Source: Blastobasis lacticolella (lineage: Eukaryota > Arthropoda > Insecta > Lepidoptera > Blastobasidae). Taken from it: DNA of 64,000 nt. The position numbers and the translations under genes were made by a program. The stretch covers positions 13,472,001-13,536,000 of the forward strand of contig LR990064.1 in the NCBI GenBank assembly GCA_905147135.1, read 5' to 3'. Shown here piece by piece: positions 1-10,740 of this stretch; within the stretch, counting starts at the first letter, position 1; each line of letters begins with the position of its first letter. The notes under the pieces were generated by a model. It did no database searches, had not been told where the DNA came from, and was given only the letters and a program-made list of their open reading frames with translations.

Positions 1-59
1 TACATAAGGTATAAATCATAGGTACTTCTATGGATTTTATGACGCTTTTTTTCATTCTA

Positions 60-340
60 CATAGTGACAGCCCACCTGATAGGAAGCGGTAAAAGTCACC
101 GGTAACATCTCTGATTCTCGCATTTAGGTAGCAGTGCAGGCAACAAAAAAGCAGATGCGCCGGTGCGTTGTCACTGTGAGGTCTAAAATGAAATGTTATA
201 AATAGTCGAGGCTTTTCTACTCCCCTCCCCGCCATGGAGTACTGACTACGTTGCTTATCATCAAAAGCACAATTATATTCAAATGAATGTTGTTGGGCTA
301 CGGTATTCTGTAAGGAGGGTACTTCGAATTACGACTGTGG
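60..340. repeat. R3 and R4 interspersed repeat fragments
   Basis: 60-215 is an inverted copy of the R3 family seen at 2640-2830 (gcaggcaacaaaaa, gttgtcactgtgagg). 285-340 is an R4 end (ctgtaaggagggtacttc). Confidence 0.6.
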
Positions 341-658
341 AATGGGGATCCCCAGTCAGCGTCCCCAATACAAACAAGATCTAGATCTAGATCAAGTCTA
401 GCTTTGTCCAACCTCTCTTAAAACATGTACGCAAAACCTACCTACGCTCGCATTACCGTAAGTAGGTACTTGTTTATGCTTATTAACTGCGCAAATCGAC
501 ACAATAAATCCACATGACAGGTTTATTTGAACTCCAATTACGAGACATAAACATAACAGGCCAACGAACGATGTTCGTTGCAAAGGTTGAGAGTTCGTCC
601 GAGCGTCTATTTTAGTAATCCTTGTTTACCTACGCCTCTAGTAATCGCGTCCATCAAC

Positions 659-835
659 AGCGATAAGCTCCTCGCGTATTCGTAACCTATATCCTTGCTT
701 AGCGACCAAGATATCTCCATGTTTATACTACCTATGTAGACTACGATCAAGAGCGATAAGCTGCTCATGTATTCGTAACCTATATCCTTCCTTAGCGACC
801 AAGATATCTCCATGTTTATACTACCTATGTAGACT
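659..835. repeat. 93-bp tandem duplication
   Basis: Two units (659-751 and 752-835) start agcgataagct and share cgtaacctatatcctt and tagcgaccaagatatctcc. The period is 31 codons and both units are open on the minus strand within a 124-codon frame (607-981). No known domain; likely repeat-derived rather than a gene. Confidence 0.75.
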
Positions 836-1032
836 GAGGCCGTAGGGTCAACGTCGTCGAATACAAGAAAAATTCCACTTTGTATTTCTAGAATCCACAC
901 AAGAGGATATGAAAACACTATTGCTACGAAAAGTCTAAGCACACTCAATAAAAAAGAAACTTTTTGTGCCAGGTTGTGCACGGACAGGCCAAAGTCGCTT
1001 TTCAGCTATTCTGTGCGATCCTATCTTTTTTC

Positions 1033-1330
1033 CAGAGACATGAGAGATACCGCGTGTGTAGATACCTCTGCCTATAGATAGAAGTAATCCCAATAAAAGA
1101 GATTAGGAACATCTAATCTAGTGTGCTGTGTTGACCAAACTGCAGAGGCCTAATTTCCAAAGACAGGAGAGATACCGCGTGTGTAGATACCTCTGCCTAT
1201 AGATGGAAGTAATCCCAATAAAAGAGATTAGGAACATCTAATCTAGTGTGCTAAGTGTTGACCAAACTGCAGAGGCCTAATTTCCAAAGACAGGAGAGAT
1301 ACCGCGTGAACAGATACCACTGCCTATAGA
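1033..1330. repeat. Minisatellite, unit about 126 bp, 2.3 copies
   Basis: Units begin near 1042, 1167 and 1294 with gagagataccgcgtg. Each holds a short inverted repeat agattag/ctaatct. A further dispersed partial unit lies at 1836-1915. Confidence 0.85.
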
Positions 1331-1341
1331 AGCCACCAAGC

Positions 1342-1680
1342 AGCATTGTTGTGTTTTGGGTTGAAATATAAGATTTCCAGCGCAATTATAGCGCATTACA
1401 ATTATGATCTTAGTTCACACTGTAACAAAAGTTGCGATTCTGAATTTTTGTTACTTCACGTAGGCAAGCGGGCAAACGGGCCACATGACAGAAAGCGGTC
1501 ACCACTGCCTATAGACATTAGCCAATGTATTGCCCACCTTTATGACATCTGCTATGGCAGCAAAAAGGAAAATGTTCTCCACTGTCAAAGCCACGGTTCC
1601 CCAAATCCCCACCCCATGGAGCAAGTGCAATAACAGAATAGGCACTATTTTTCTTGGTATTATTTGGCTGCGGTATTGTC
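1342..1680 (+). repeat. R3 fragment followed by R4 copy
   Basis: 1342-1470 matches R3 (ttgtgttttgggttgaa). From 1462 the R4 phrases aagcgggc, tcaccactgcctatagacat and aagccacggttcccc follow, ending gtgctgcggtattgtcatg-like. Confidence 0.65.
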
Positions 1681-1835
1681 ATGTATGTTACATGAAAGGT
1701 GTTTTAGTGGACACCATTGAGGACAGTAACTGCATTCTTGGTTTGGCCTTGAGAGGTTTAAGATAAAAACCTTCATTAGCATTAATCTTATCAGACACGT
1801 CCAAAACATGCCAATTTTTTATCAAATCGATAGGT

Positions 1836-1915
1836 AAGTAATCCCAATAAAAGAGATTAGGAACATCTAATCTAGTGTGCCAAGTGTTGACCTAACTGCA
1901 GAGGCCTAATTCCCG
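1836..1915. repeat. Dispersed partial unit of the 126-bp minisatellite
   Basis: Matches the part of the unit from taatcccaataaaagagatt to gcagaggcctaatt. Confidence 0.8.
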
Positions 1916-2036
1916 TGCTGTGACATTTAGAATTCGATTTTTTTTTCTAGCCGCATATCTCCATTGTTGATGACATTGAACTGACATGTCTAATGCAGCC
2001 AAAAATATAATTTCAACTATCTTCGACAGTCGTATA

Positions 2037-2278
2037 TTCATCATCACAGCCCGTAACAGGGCCTCTCCCACGAAAGGGGAGGTTATTGCCATAATCTCCA
2101 CGCTTGGCAGGCGGGTTGGACATCGCAGTGTTTAAATAATACAATGGAAAATGCTGCTGCCCATTTTCCAGACTACGGAGACTCTTGATCTTTTGCCTCG
2201 AAAACATTAGTCGCCTTGTACGACACCCACGAGTGTAAGGGGTTGGTGCTATTCTACTCTGCCGGACACCACACGGCT
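2037..2278 (-). mobile_element. S1 SINE copy
   Basis: Reads right to left from the gtgtggtgtccggcagagta head to the tail ggctgtgatgatga. Internally deleted around the ctgcaggactt box. Confidence 0.8.
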
Positions 2279-2494
2279 AAACACGGCACCGTCGTATATT
2301 GTCGAAGAAAAATTTCAGCGACACGTCGTTTTAATACAGTTTTTTGGCAACACAAATTGTCGAATTTGAGATGTCTCAGCGAGAATCATCCCCCAGAGGC
2401 GTAATCGTTGAGAATAAGTGTAATTTCCAATTACAACCAGGTGTAATCCAAAATGTGTGGCGTATTGGAAACAATTTTTTTTTTCTTATTGACT

Positions 2495-2640
2495 AGCCAG
2501 GCATTTGACCGTCACCTCACCTGGTGGTAAGTGACGATGCGGCCGATGATGGAGCATGCCTGTCTAGGAACAGCCTATTTCACTCTAGCCTTGAAGGTGT
2601 CCAGATTATATTGATCAGGGAACACACTCGCATACATAAC
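2495..2640 (-). mobile_element. LINE ORF C-terminal remnant
   Basis: Minus-strand reading matches the FPDxYNLxxFKARxN peptide end also seen at 4685-4830, 10560-10740, 41555-41640 and 62745-62830. Confidence 0.6.
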
Positions 2641-2830
2641 TTGTATTATTGTGTGCCGGTTTGAAGGATAAGGTAGCCAGCGCTATTATAGTCACGAGGC
2701 AATTTATTTTAGTCCTCACAGTGGCAGCGCAGTTGTGGTTCTGCATTTTTGTTGCCTGCAATCTAAATGCATGAATCGTAGATGTTTTAGGCGACAGTTA
2801 CCGCTTATCATCAGGTATCCTGTCTGCTCA
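2640..2830 (+). repeat. R3 interspersed repeat
   Basis: Typical phrases gtgccggtttgaagg, tcctcacagtggcag, gcctgcaatctaaatgcatg and taccgcttatcatcaggt; the 3' end abuts the receptor-independent AT-rich sequence. Confidence 0.65.
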
Positions 2831-2962
2831 ATTGTGACTGCGTCGAATAAAAGAAAACATTTATTTATACATCAACAAGCCGTTATCAGCGGCTTTAATA
2901 GCAGTTTGTATATTTGTAAACAATCAACTTTCCTGCGGGAACCAATTATTTCCTCAGGGTAA

Positions 2963-3530
2963 AAAGTAGCCTATGATAATTAGTGTTAAGGCAGCATTCT
3001 ATCAGTGTATGAATTTTTAAAATATGTCTAGTACTTTTTAGTTAATTTTTTAGTAACAAAAATACAAATCTTTTCTCTCAATAATATTGATGTAGGTAGA
3101 GTATTTTATAGCCTTTAGGTTTAAATGGTCCACCATATTGACAGAGGTCAGTGGCGCGAAAGTACTATGAGTCCCCATAGCAACGGTTTTGAATACGGGT
3201 GTTAGAGTTTATCAACTTTATCTCTGTTTAATATCTTCGTACGCGACACCCGTTTCATAATATTAAACAATAAATAAGATTACAATAGCAGTAGGTACGA
3301 TTCTGTATATGTCCAAGGCCATAATGAAGAGGTGTCTTTACTTCATACGCGTGGAGTTCAAAATGTAGCCAATATTATAAACTATATATGTGCTGTAATT
3401 TCATCCAAATCCATAGAGCCGTTTTTGTGTAGTTTAGTAACAAAACAAATACAAACTTTCCCATTTATAATCTTAAATAGGATACAGCAGGTATGCTACA
3501 TCTTGGGACGATTATCATCAAGAGTAGCTT
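2963..3530. other. Unannotated AT-rich stretch
   Basis: Nothing recognisable; only short unsupported frames. Confidence 0.4.
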
Positions 3531-4080
3531 TTTTGTCGTCATCATCATCCGCTTTCCTACTCATTCTTCTTCACTTCGCCCGGTCTTAGGCATCCTCGCG
3601 TGGACATTGGCTCTCGCATCTGACTTGACGGTGTCAATCCATCGCTTATTGGGCCGCCCAGACCTCTTTCCTGATACCGGCAGGTTCATGCAAATATTTC
3701 CTACGTATCCATGGAGCCACCTAACTAAACCAGCGCAGGCGAGCTTCCTCAGTCCGCGATATCTCCGCCAAGGCTGCCACGGATATACTTCTTACTCGTT
3801 CGAGGTACGGGCCAGCTCTCCAGCAACCTTTGATGCCTGTTCTTAATATTTTTCAGTGGCAGGACTGCTAGACGTAGAACTCCCCTCACGCCTTCCACAC
3901 CGATCAGCTCAGTGGCTCTTGCATTCATCGGCTCCCAACATCTTTACGAAGTCATCCGCCCATCTTGTACCCCTACCAGGGCCGTTGTGTCGTACGTTAC
4001 GATTTCCGGCACGTAGTCGGCACTCGAGAACCTTCCCGCCCCATCGGCCATCCGGTCTGCCGGCTACGTAACCTGCCTAT
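3530..4080 (-). mobile_element. RTE-like LINE 3' remnants
   Basis: 3530-3710 in reverse reads a GRPNKRWIDTV-like C-terminus running to a gatgatga tail, as at 12405-12570. 3710-4080 is a second degraded LINE end of similar type. Confidence 0.6.
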
Positions 4081-4139
4081 TGCCCCTTTCGTATTGTGAT
4101 GCCAGTTACCTATATAGTAGCTACAGGTAGGTAGGTGGA

Positions 4140-4430
4140 GGTACCAGGGATGTACCTCCACCTTACAAAATACCGCAGCTAAACAATACTCTTTTAAATA
4201 GTATTGTGTTTCTGCCGGTGAGTAAGGTTTCCAGTGCTCCATGGGGTGGGGATTTGGGGAACCGTGGCTTTGGCAGTGGAGAGGCATTTGTGGATTTGCT
4301 GCCAGAGCAACGTGTTATAGAGGTGGGCAACGCATTGGCGATACTCTTGGTGTTGCTAATGTCTATAGGCAGTGGTGACCACTTTTCAGCAGGTGGCCCG
4401 CTTGCCTGTTTACCTACTGTATGATATAAA
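4140..4430 (-). repeat. R4 interspersed repeat, reverse copy
   Basis: Inverse of the R4 copies at 44640 and 47855 (gcctataggcagtggtgac, ggggaaccgtggctttggc). Confidence 0.75.
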
Positions 4431-4588
4431 AGAAAAATTTAACAACCTAACCGACAGAATAAGCCGGATAACCCCCGGCCAAGATTACTTAAACTCAAAT
4501 ATTTTATAAACTACAAACTCTCGATTAAACTGGCTGGAGCTACAATGTGACAGACAGAAACACATAGCCACAGATAAACATGTCAAAC

Positions 4589-4830
4589 TTAGAAGACCCC
4601 TCTTTTTTTGTCCGGACTTAAAAACACCATGGCCCGTAGTAGTAGCGTGCTTATGAGACAAGGTTTAGCAACGTCCACAGTGTCCGCCCTCTCACCTGTT
4701 GGTAAGTGACACTGCGCCCGAAGATGGAGCATGCCTAGGAACAGCCTGTTCATTCTAGCCTTGAAGGCCTCCAGATTATAATGATCAGGGAATACACTCG
4801 CAGGCAGCGTGTTCAATGATGGCTAAGGAA
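4589..4830 (-). mobile_element. LINE ORF C-terminal remnant
   Basis: The minus frame reads [20 protein letters not shown] followed by RLFLGMLHLRAQCHLPTGE, a recurrent LINE polyprotein end in this window. Confidence 0.65.
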
Positions 4831-5946
4831 TACCTTACCCGGTCTAACCAAAGCGGCTTTTGCGGATAGCTGGAAGATCCACGACATAAGGATCCTAAGC
4901 ATCCTATTACCTTTGGCGAAGCGTGGTTGACTAAGGGCTTTCGCTGTAGAGCCTGAGACTGGTTGAATAGTCTTGGAAGCCAATTAGCGACGGTATATTA
5001 CTGTCATTAAAAATATATTATTATTTGTTTTGACCATTATTAGTTTGCGAGACAAACAAACATATTAACACCCAATTTGCGGTCAAGAAACACTTTTTTG
5101 ACCATAATATCTCCGTTCCTCGATTACAAGGTTAAAGGGCATCCAATTAAGTTTGTGAATAATAAAAACTTTGCCCCTCTAGATACGGTTCACGTGATAT
5201 TATAGTTCATGGGGATGGCCAGGCGTGTTGAATCAGTCAACACGGATGTGGCTTGGCAAGATTTGTCTGATATTTATCGCACATTCTTGTGAGGTTACCA
5301 AGACAATATCACGTGTGGAGTAATACGTTTGCTATCTTGAATTCGATGTTTTCGGGTGAGGTTCTTTAGGTAGTTTGGCTTTTATTTTTTTCTACGCAGT
5401 GGCAACTGTAACTATATCACCTGGTAAGCGGTAACTGTCGTGAACATCTACGATTCATGCATTTACGTTGCACGTAGCAATAATGTAGAACCGTTGGTGC
5501 GTTATCACTGTGAGGACTAAGATGATATGCCTTATGCGCTAGCTACAACACAACTATGCAAGTATTGTGGCTTGGCGGCAGATAGATAAGGCGGTTGTAC
5601 TCACGCAGACGGACTCCTCAGGCTTGACAGAGTCCTACCACCAGAGTAACCGCCAATTGTGAAATAGTGGTAAAGCTTTTGACGCTCGTGGACCACTTTG
5701 TTCGATTATGTCTCATTATGAAGACGTACTCACTGTATTAGAACTTTCACTGTTGGATCACAATTTTTCATTGCATTTTAAACAAAAAAGAAATCATCTC
5801 GGCGTTCATGTCCCGGTTGTGCTCTCGCGCACCAAGGCCCGAGGTCCGCCTTGACAATAATTCAGGAGTCACAGTAGAATTTCAGTAGAGCGTCTGCAAG
5901 ATTTTTTAAAACAAAAAATATTTAAATTCCCTTTTTCTCTTTCCAG
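4831..5946. other. Repeat fragments upstream of the cysteine-rich exon
   Basis: Contains an R3 reverse copy (about 5410-5560) and an S2 SINE tail fragment (5795-5875, minus). The rest is unassigned and is presumably intron of the gene ending at 6096. Confidence 0.45.
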
Positions 5947-6096
5947 GAAGACCTCTTAGACTTGTGCCAGAGGTGTGCCAAGCTGACGAAATCCAACCTG
6001 GCGTATCCAGCTTGCTGCTCCAACACAGACCTTCAGGCCAGGAAGTGGTGTGGCGACTACGTATACTTTGGTCGGGGAGACTACGACTTCAACTAA
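5947..6096 (+). CDS. 3' terminal exon of an unidentified cysteine-rich peptide gene
   Basis: A strong pyrimidine tract and TTCCAG precede 49 codons from EDLLDLCQRCAKLTKSN to YFGRGDYDFN and stop TAA at 6094-6096. The frame has CxxC, then CC, then WC, a spacing typical of small secreted disulfide peptides or the end of a neuropeptide-like precursor. A competing frame is also open but lacks this pattern. Earlier exons (signal peptide, start) were not found and may lie left of the window or in the repeat-rich 1-5900. I do not recognise the family. The 3' UTR contains a 418-bp inverted-repeat element. Confidence 0.6.
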   Translation, partial: EDLLDLCQRCAKLTKSNLAYPACCSNTDLQARKWCGDYVYFGRGDYDFN

Positions 6097-7560
6097 GGAG
6101 ATGGTGTAGATTAGTTATTGTGATGTGAACTGTACTGTGTAATTGGGACCAATGATGAAGCTATCGAATATTCCGAATTAAGTTGAAAATCGAGTGAGTG
6201 GCTTTAAGAAGTTCTGAAGATATTTTAGGCGTAAAGAAGTTAGTAACTAATTAATAATTGTTGGCGATTGTTATAATCTTCAGCTGTTCGTTTTAATAAG
6301 GTAAGTATTTATTTAGACAATGCAGAGAGAATTGTAGACGATATAAATAAAAATGTCTGTAATGAGGAGTTTTCCAATAGGTATATAAAGCATTCCTAAC
6401 CACTAACTAGATGGCGCCCCGACAATTTTGGTAATTGATAATCGCTTGAAATAGGTTCTTAGCAAACAGAATATAAACACTGGGTACGTTGTATTGGATA
6501 ATTTTGTATTTGTCAATAGTTTTTAACCATTTTAGAGGTTATAATTATAATGGAACATAGTGCCAACTTCTATAAATATTTCTTTTTACACTTCGTTCAA
6601 CCTTTAACAGTCATATTTATATGAATAAACATTTTATTTTTAAGTTTAGTATTAATTGGCTGCATGAAATCACTGCCACCATCATACAGATTATAAAAAG
6701 ATTACCAAAATTGTAGGAGCGCCATCTATTGATGCTTTTTGAAACCAACTATCAATACCTACTGGAAAACTCCTCATTGTTGAACTTAAATAACTTCGAC
6801 ATTAGATAGTTCGTAGTTAGATCGAAGTTACCTATGAAAAACGCATCAAAATCCGTTCAGTAGGAGGTACTTGACAGACAGACGTGACTGGGGACGTTGC
6901 TTTTATGTACAGAACAGAAGTAAATAATATTTTCTCAGCTCAAATAATTTAACGTTATGTGAATTTCAACAAAAAATGATTTCGGTAAAGAAGCACATAA
7001 GCGAAAATTGTGATATTTTAGGATTATTATTATTATTAGGTAGTAGATAGTAATTAAGCCCTATGTGATATTATTGAAATTTTAATATTAGATTTTTTGA
7101 CTTGATATTGTGTAGATAATAATTACCTACTTATTTTTTACTAATTTTAAGATTAAAAACACGACAGAGAAAGTTTAACAGTTAAAAAGTCCGGTTTCAT
7201 TTTCTTATTTTGTAATTTTGTGTGAAAAAAGAGTACATATATCTATCTTTGTCTTCTTGAATTATTCATTTTAATTTCATTGCTGCATTGTCGAAATGAT
7301 CAACTGTAAAAAAAAATTAACCAGACAAATATATATTGTATAATTTTAATTTATTTTATAACATTAATCATAAATTATTATACACAAACCTAAAACCAAT
7401 TTAAAATTGTTAATTCTATAACCAGTTTAATTATAAACGTAGTTTTAAAGGCAGGTTATATTTTGAAGAGTCAAGCTATTCTGTATTAAATTGTATACAA
7501 ATATTTTGTAAAAAACGTTAATAAAATTTATGTATACATAGGTATAATCATCTTTATATG
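6097..7560 (+). other. 3' UTR and downstream flank of the cysteine-rich gene
   Basis: AT-rich. Candidate AATAAA just before 6360, then the 418-bp TIR element, then at about 6790-6900 a repeat end with the phrase aaaatccgttcagtag that recurs in insect LINE/SINE tails. Nothing coding seen. Confidence 0.45.
6361..6778. mobile_element. 418-bp MITE, copy 1
   Basis: Ends are inverted: AATGAGGAGTTTTCCAATAG against AATGAGGAGTTTTCCAGTAG, with a second inner inverted block around tagatggcgc. Near-identical in sequence and length to 38565-38982. No clear target duplication. Confidence 0.85.
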
Positions 7561-7573
7561 CTGCGGTGGATGT

Positions 7574-7910
7574 GTGGAGTTTCACGATAGGATCGCGTTC
7601 GAAATTCCCACATTCGAGGTAGCCTTGGCGTCCGTGACATCGCAGAAAAGCAGCAAGAGTGCCGCCTTTGATGGTATGGCCACGTTTTGCGCATCGTTGA
7701 CCAAGTGTCTGGCCATGCCGCCCCCGCCGGACACGGGAAGGAGAGGCCGGCCCAAGAAGCAATGGCTTGACGTAGTCAAGACTGATATGCGTGCCAATAA
7801 GCTCACCACTAAGAATGCGAAAGACCGAGCGAAGGGCCGAGGCGGACCCTGGGCCGCGTGCCGCGCGGGGGCGCAACCGGGACACGACTCCGAGATGATG
7901 ATGATGATCT
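7574..7910 (+). mobile_element. RTE-like LINE 3' end with GAT tail
   Basis: The frame reads GRRGRPKKQWLDVVKTDMRA and AKDRAKGRGGPW, a LINE polyprotein C-terminus, then gggcgcaaccgggacacgac and (gat)n. The tail resembles that of S2 SINEs. Confidence 0.75.
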
Positions 7911-8178
7911 TAAAATCTTGAATAATCTTCATAATCATCATATGATGCACATATGCGAAAGAGACGACGCTCTGCGAAGTCGAACTAACCGGTGTGCATA
8001 GTTACACTGTACGGTATTTAACTAATTATAAAATTAAAAACTACAGTTAAAAACAAATGTCAAATGTTTAAGCTGTCCTGTGTTATATCCGAAAATATGG
8101 GCTGTGATATTGATATTTCATGACGAAATAAATTTTTTTGTTTCTCATTATCATTTTTGTTTTACTGTGAGTAGTGTA

Positions 8179-8441
8179 GAGCTCGTCTAGTCTAAAATGA
8201 CGCGCCCCACTACTTAGTTAGTTGATTTCGATGTGTGAGTGCAAATATTAATAACGACACTTCATCTGTGTGGGAGCGTCGACTGCTCCAATCGAACGAC
8301 GCGAGCTCCTACGTTGGTGCCTCACCGGCAACTGAATGACCAATTACAACGGCATTTGTATATGTATTGCGTCCATATTTTAAACTTGCTTGTGTGCGTT
8401 AATGCGATAGTGGGGCGCGTCATTTTAGATTAGACGAGCTC
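8179..8441. mobile_element. 263-bp MITE with 35-bp inverted repeats
   Basis: Ends GAGCTCGTCTAGTCTAAAAT and its near-perfect inverse GAGCTCGTCTAATCTAAAAT, flanked by TA on both sides (8177-8178, 8442-8443). Non-coding interior. Confidence 0.85.
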
Positions 8442-8639
8442 TACCCTTGTTTCTTATTTGTTAATCTGAGTTAAATACTTAGGTATTGGCCCTTGGCTAA
8501 ATGCAGTCGTATAAATTATTCAGTTACTAAATTCAGAAAGTGTGATAGCTGTTTAAAAACTCAATGTCACCCAAAGGGTAATTAATGGAAAGGGCTTTGC
8601 TCGGAGTCTCATTGCGAGATCAAACATAGCCTGAATAGA

Positions 8640-8890
8640 GGGATTGCTAAGCTTAACTGGCAGTGGGCAGGGCACATAGCTCGCATGATCGATGAGGCAG
8701 GAAAGTTCTCGAGAGGCGACCACGTACCTGAAGGCGCAGCGTGAGTAGACCTCCCACTAGGTGGGCCGACGAGGGTGGTAAAGATCGCATGTACCAGCTG
8801 GATGCGGAAGGCACAAGACTGGCCTTTCTAAAGATGTATTGGGGAGGCCTATGCCCAGCAGTGGGCGTCTTCTGGCTGATATGATGATGA
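8640..8890 (+). mobile_element. LINE 3' end, second RTE-like family
   Basis: Decodes as a NWQWAGHIARMIDEAG-like stretch and LGEAYAQQWASSG-like end, then ggctgatatgatgatgatga. The tail resembles that of S1 SINEs. A reverse copy lies at 37075-37225. Confidence 0.7.
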
Positions 8891-9750
8891 TGAATAGCAT
8901 AGTATTGATTCATTTTGTTGTTTACATACATAGTTTTGATGGAATCAAGTATAAACCGCAAAAGCATAATCCGGACTATTGAGAACCCGAAAAATGCGCT
9001 AGGTCTCTGCGAGCCCGAATGAACTCAAGTTACACATGTTAGCTTTCGGCATGCTCGTTGAGAGTCCGCGAAACGGTTAAATCGAAACATTGATTCAAAG
9101 TGCGATTAGGTGGCTTTTCTTAATTTTACTAGACATATTTATATAATATATTGAGCGCGGTCCGGCTTGGCCTGGCATTGCCGGGCACGGTCCGGTCGTG
9201 ACTGGCGTGGGGTGGGTTTGCTGCTGCCATGGGGCGGCCAGCGTGCCACTGTGCGCTTCCTTCCTGCTTTCCTACCCCCCTCCTTTTTGACAATTGAAAG
9301 AGATATTTAATGTCCTAATCAATAAATAAATTTTGAATTTTGAATTTGAATATTAATTGGAATGACATATAATGAATTTTTTTTTTTGCATAATGAGTCA
9401 TACGGACGGTCGGTCCTCCTGTTGGACTGTGCAATACATTTTTTAAATTGACTGTCTCGTGGATCCATAATAAACATGCCAAATAGCAGGTATAGCAAGA
9501 GCTTTAAAGTTTACATATTTATTTCGTATAAACGGGGTAGGTATGTTGTGGCATTGCATAGATCTATTGGCTGGGATGTGTTGACGAATTCAGTAGGCCA
9601 CTGAATTTGATTTTTGGTAATTCTATACTACGTCATCTACTTTGGCCAGTGGCCATAGTGAATACTAAATTAGAGTAATGCAGGATTGTATACAAATTCA
9701 GTTATCCACTGAGACTGCCAATAGCCCCGCTGATTGACTGCAAGGTATAA
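8891..9750. other. Unassigned stretch with a LINE 3' UTR-like block
   Basis: 9150-9350 is GC-rich (ggtccggcttggcctggc) and ends in aataaataaattttgaatttt, a common form for a non-LTR element 3' end. The remainder is unassigned. Confidence 0.35.
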
Positions 9751-10003
9751 TCATCATCACAGACCGTAACAGTCCACTGCAGGACTTAGGGCCTCTACCA
9801 CGAAAGGGTAGGTTATTGCCATAATTTCCACGCTTGGCAGACGGGTTGGAGGTCGCAGTGTTTAAATATAACAATGGAAAATGCTGCTGCCTATTTTCCA
9901 GACTACGGACTCTTGATCTTTTGCCTCGAAAACATTAGTCGCCTTGTACGACACTCATGAGTGTAAGGGGTTGGTGCTATTCTACTCTGCCGGATACCAC
10001 ACG
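9751..10003 (-). mobile_element. S1 SINE copy, near full length
   Basis: From head cgtgtggtatccggcagag on the minus strand to tail gtctgtgatgatga. Confidence 0.85.
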
Positions 10004-10009
10004 CCCATA

Positions 10010-10215
10010 TATAATAATAAATAATAAATAAATATTCGTGGACAAATCCACACAGCGCCATCTAGCCCCAAATTAAACAAAGCTTGTACTATGCGTGCTA
10101 GATAACTTATTACATAAAACACCCAGACCCGTAACAGAAATTAAAATTCATCATTTCAATTTCTGCCCGGCCGGGAATCGAACCCGGTCTACGGGATATA
10201 GTCTACAGCATATCC
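10010..10215 (-). mobile_element. tRNA-derived SINE (S4)
   Basis: The minus strand carries a B-box (GGGTTCGATTCCCGG) within a tRNA-like head, then aattggggctagatggcgctg and an aataaataaata tail. Too degenerate to be a functional tRNA. Confidence 0.7.
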
Positions 10216-10559
10216 CCCTACCCAGAGTCAGTATAAGATGAGGTAGCGTCTTTAACACCCGTTTTTACTAAACTTAAATTAAGCATTACCTAACTAGGAA
10301 ACTCTTATCTTAAGGACTAGCCTTACCCAATTTATCTATTTCACCAAACCTAAGCGAGATTTAGAAATTCCCGTTGTAATATTGGTAAACTGCAAAGTGC
10401 CTCAAGTGGCAGTTAATTGAAGACAGGCTGCAGAGCCTCGAGTATCGGCGTAAGGATATGCGTCCGTCGGTCTTCTAGGTTGCATTTCGGAGAGTGTGCG
10501 AAGCAGTTGCACGACGTTATTCCGCCATTGGGAAACACGATCCGGGCAAGCGCTTCATC

Positions 10560-10740
10560 CTTATGTTGTGGATCTTCCAGCTATCCGCATGAGCCGCTTT
10601 ATATGCATACTGATCATTATAATCTAGACGCATTCAAGGCTAAGTAGGCTGTACCTAAACAGATACATCATCGGCCGCATCGTCACTTACCACCAGGCAA
10701 GATGACAGTTTAATGCTTGGCTAGTCTAAATAACAATAAT
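10560..10740 (+). mobile_element. LINE ORF C-terminal remnant
   Basis: DHYNLDAFKAK on the plus strand followed by tcgtcacttaccaccagg, as in the minus copies at 2495 and 4589. Confidence 0.6.

Noticed and set aside
7582..7950. Minus-strand frame of 122 codons
   Set aside because: Antisense shadow of the LINE C-terminus on the plus strand.
10140..10215. tRNA gene on the minus strand
   Set aside because: B-box is good but the arms do not pair and the element is followed by SINE sequence.
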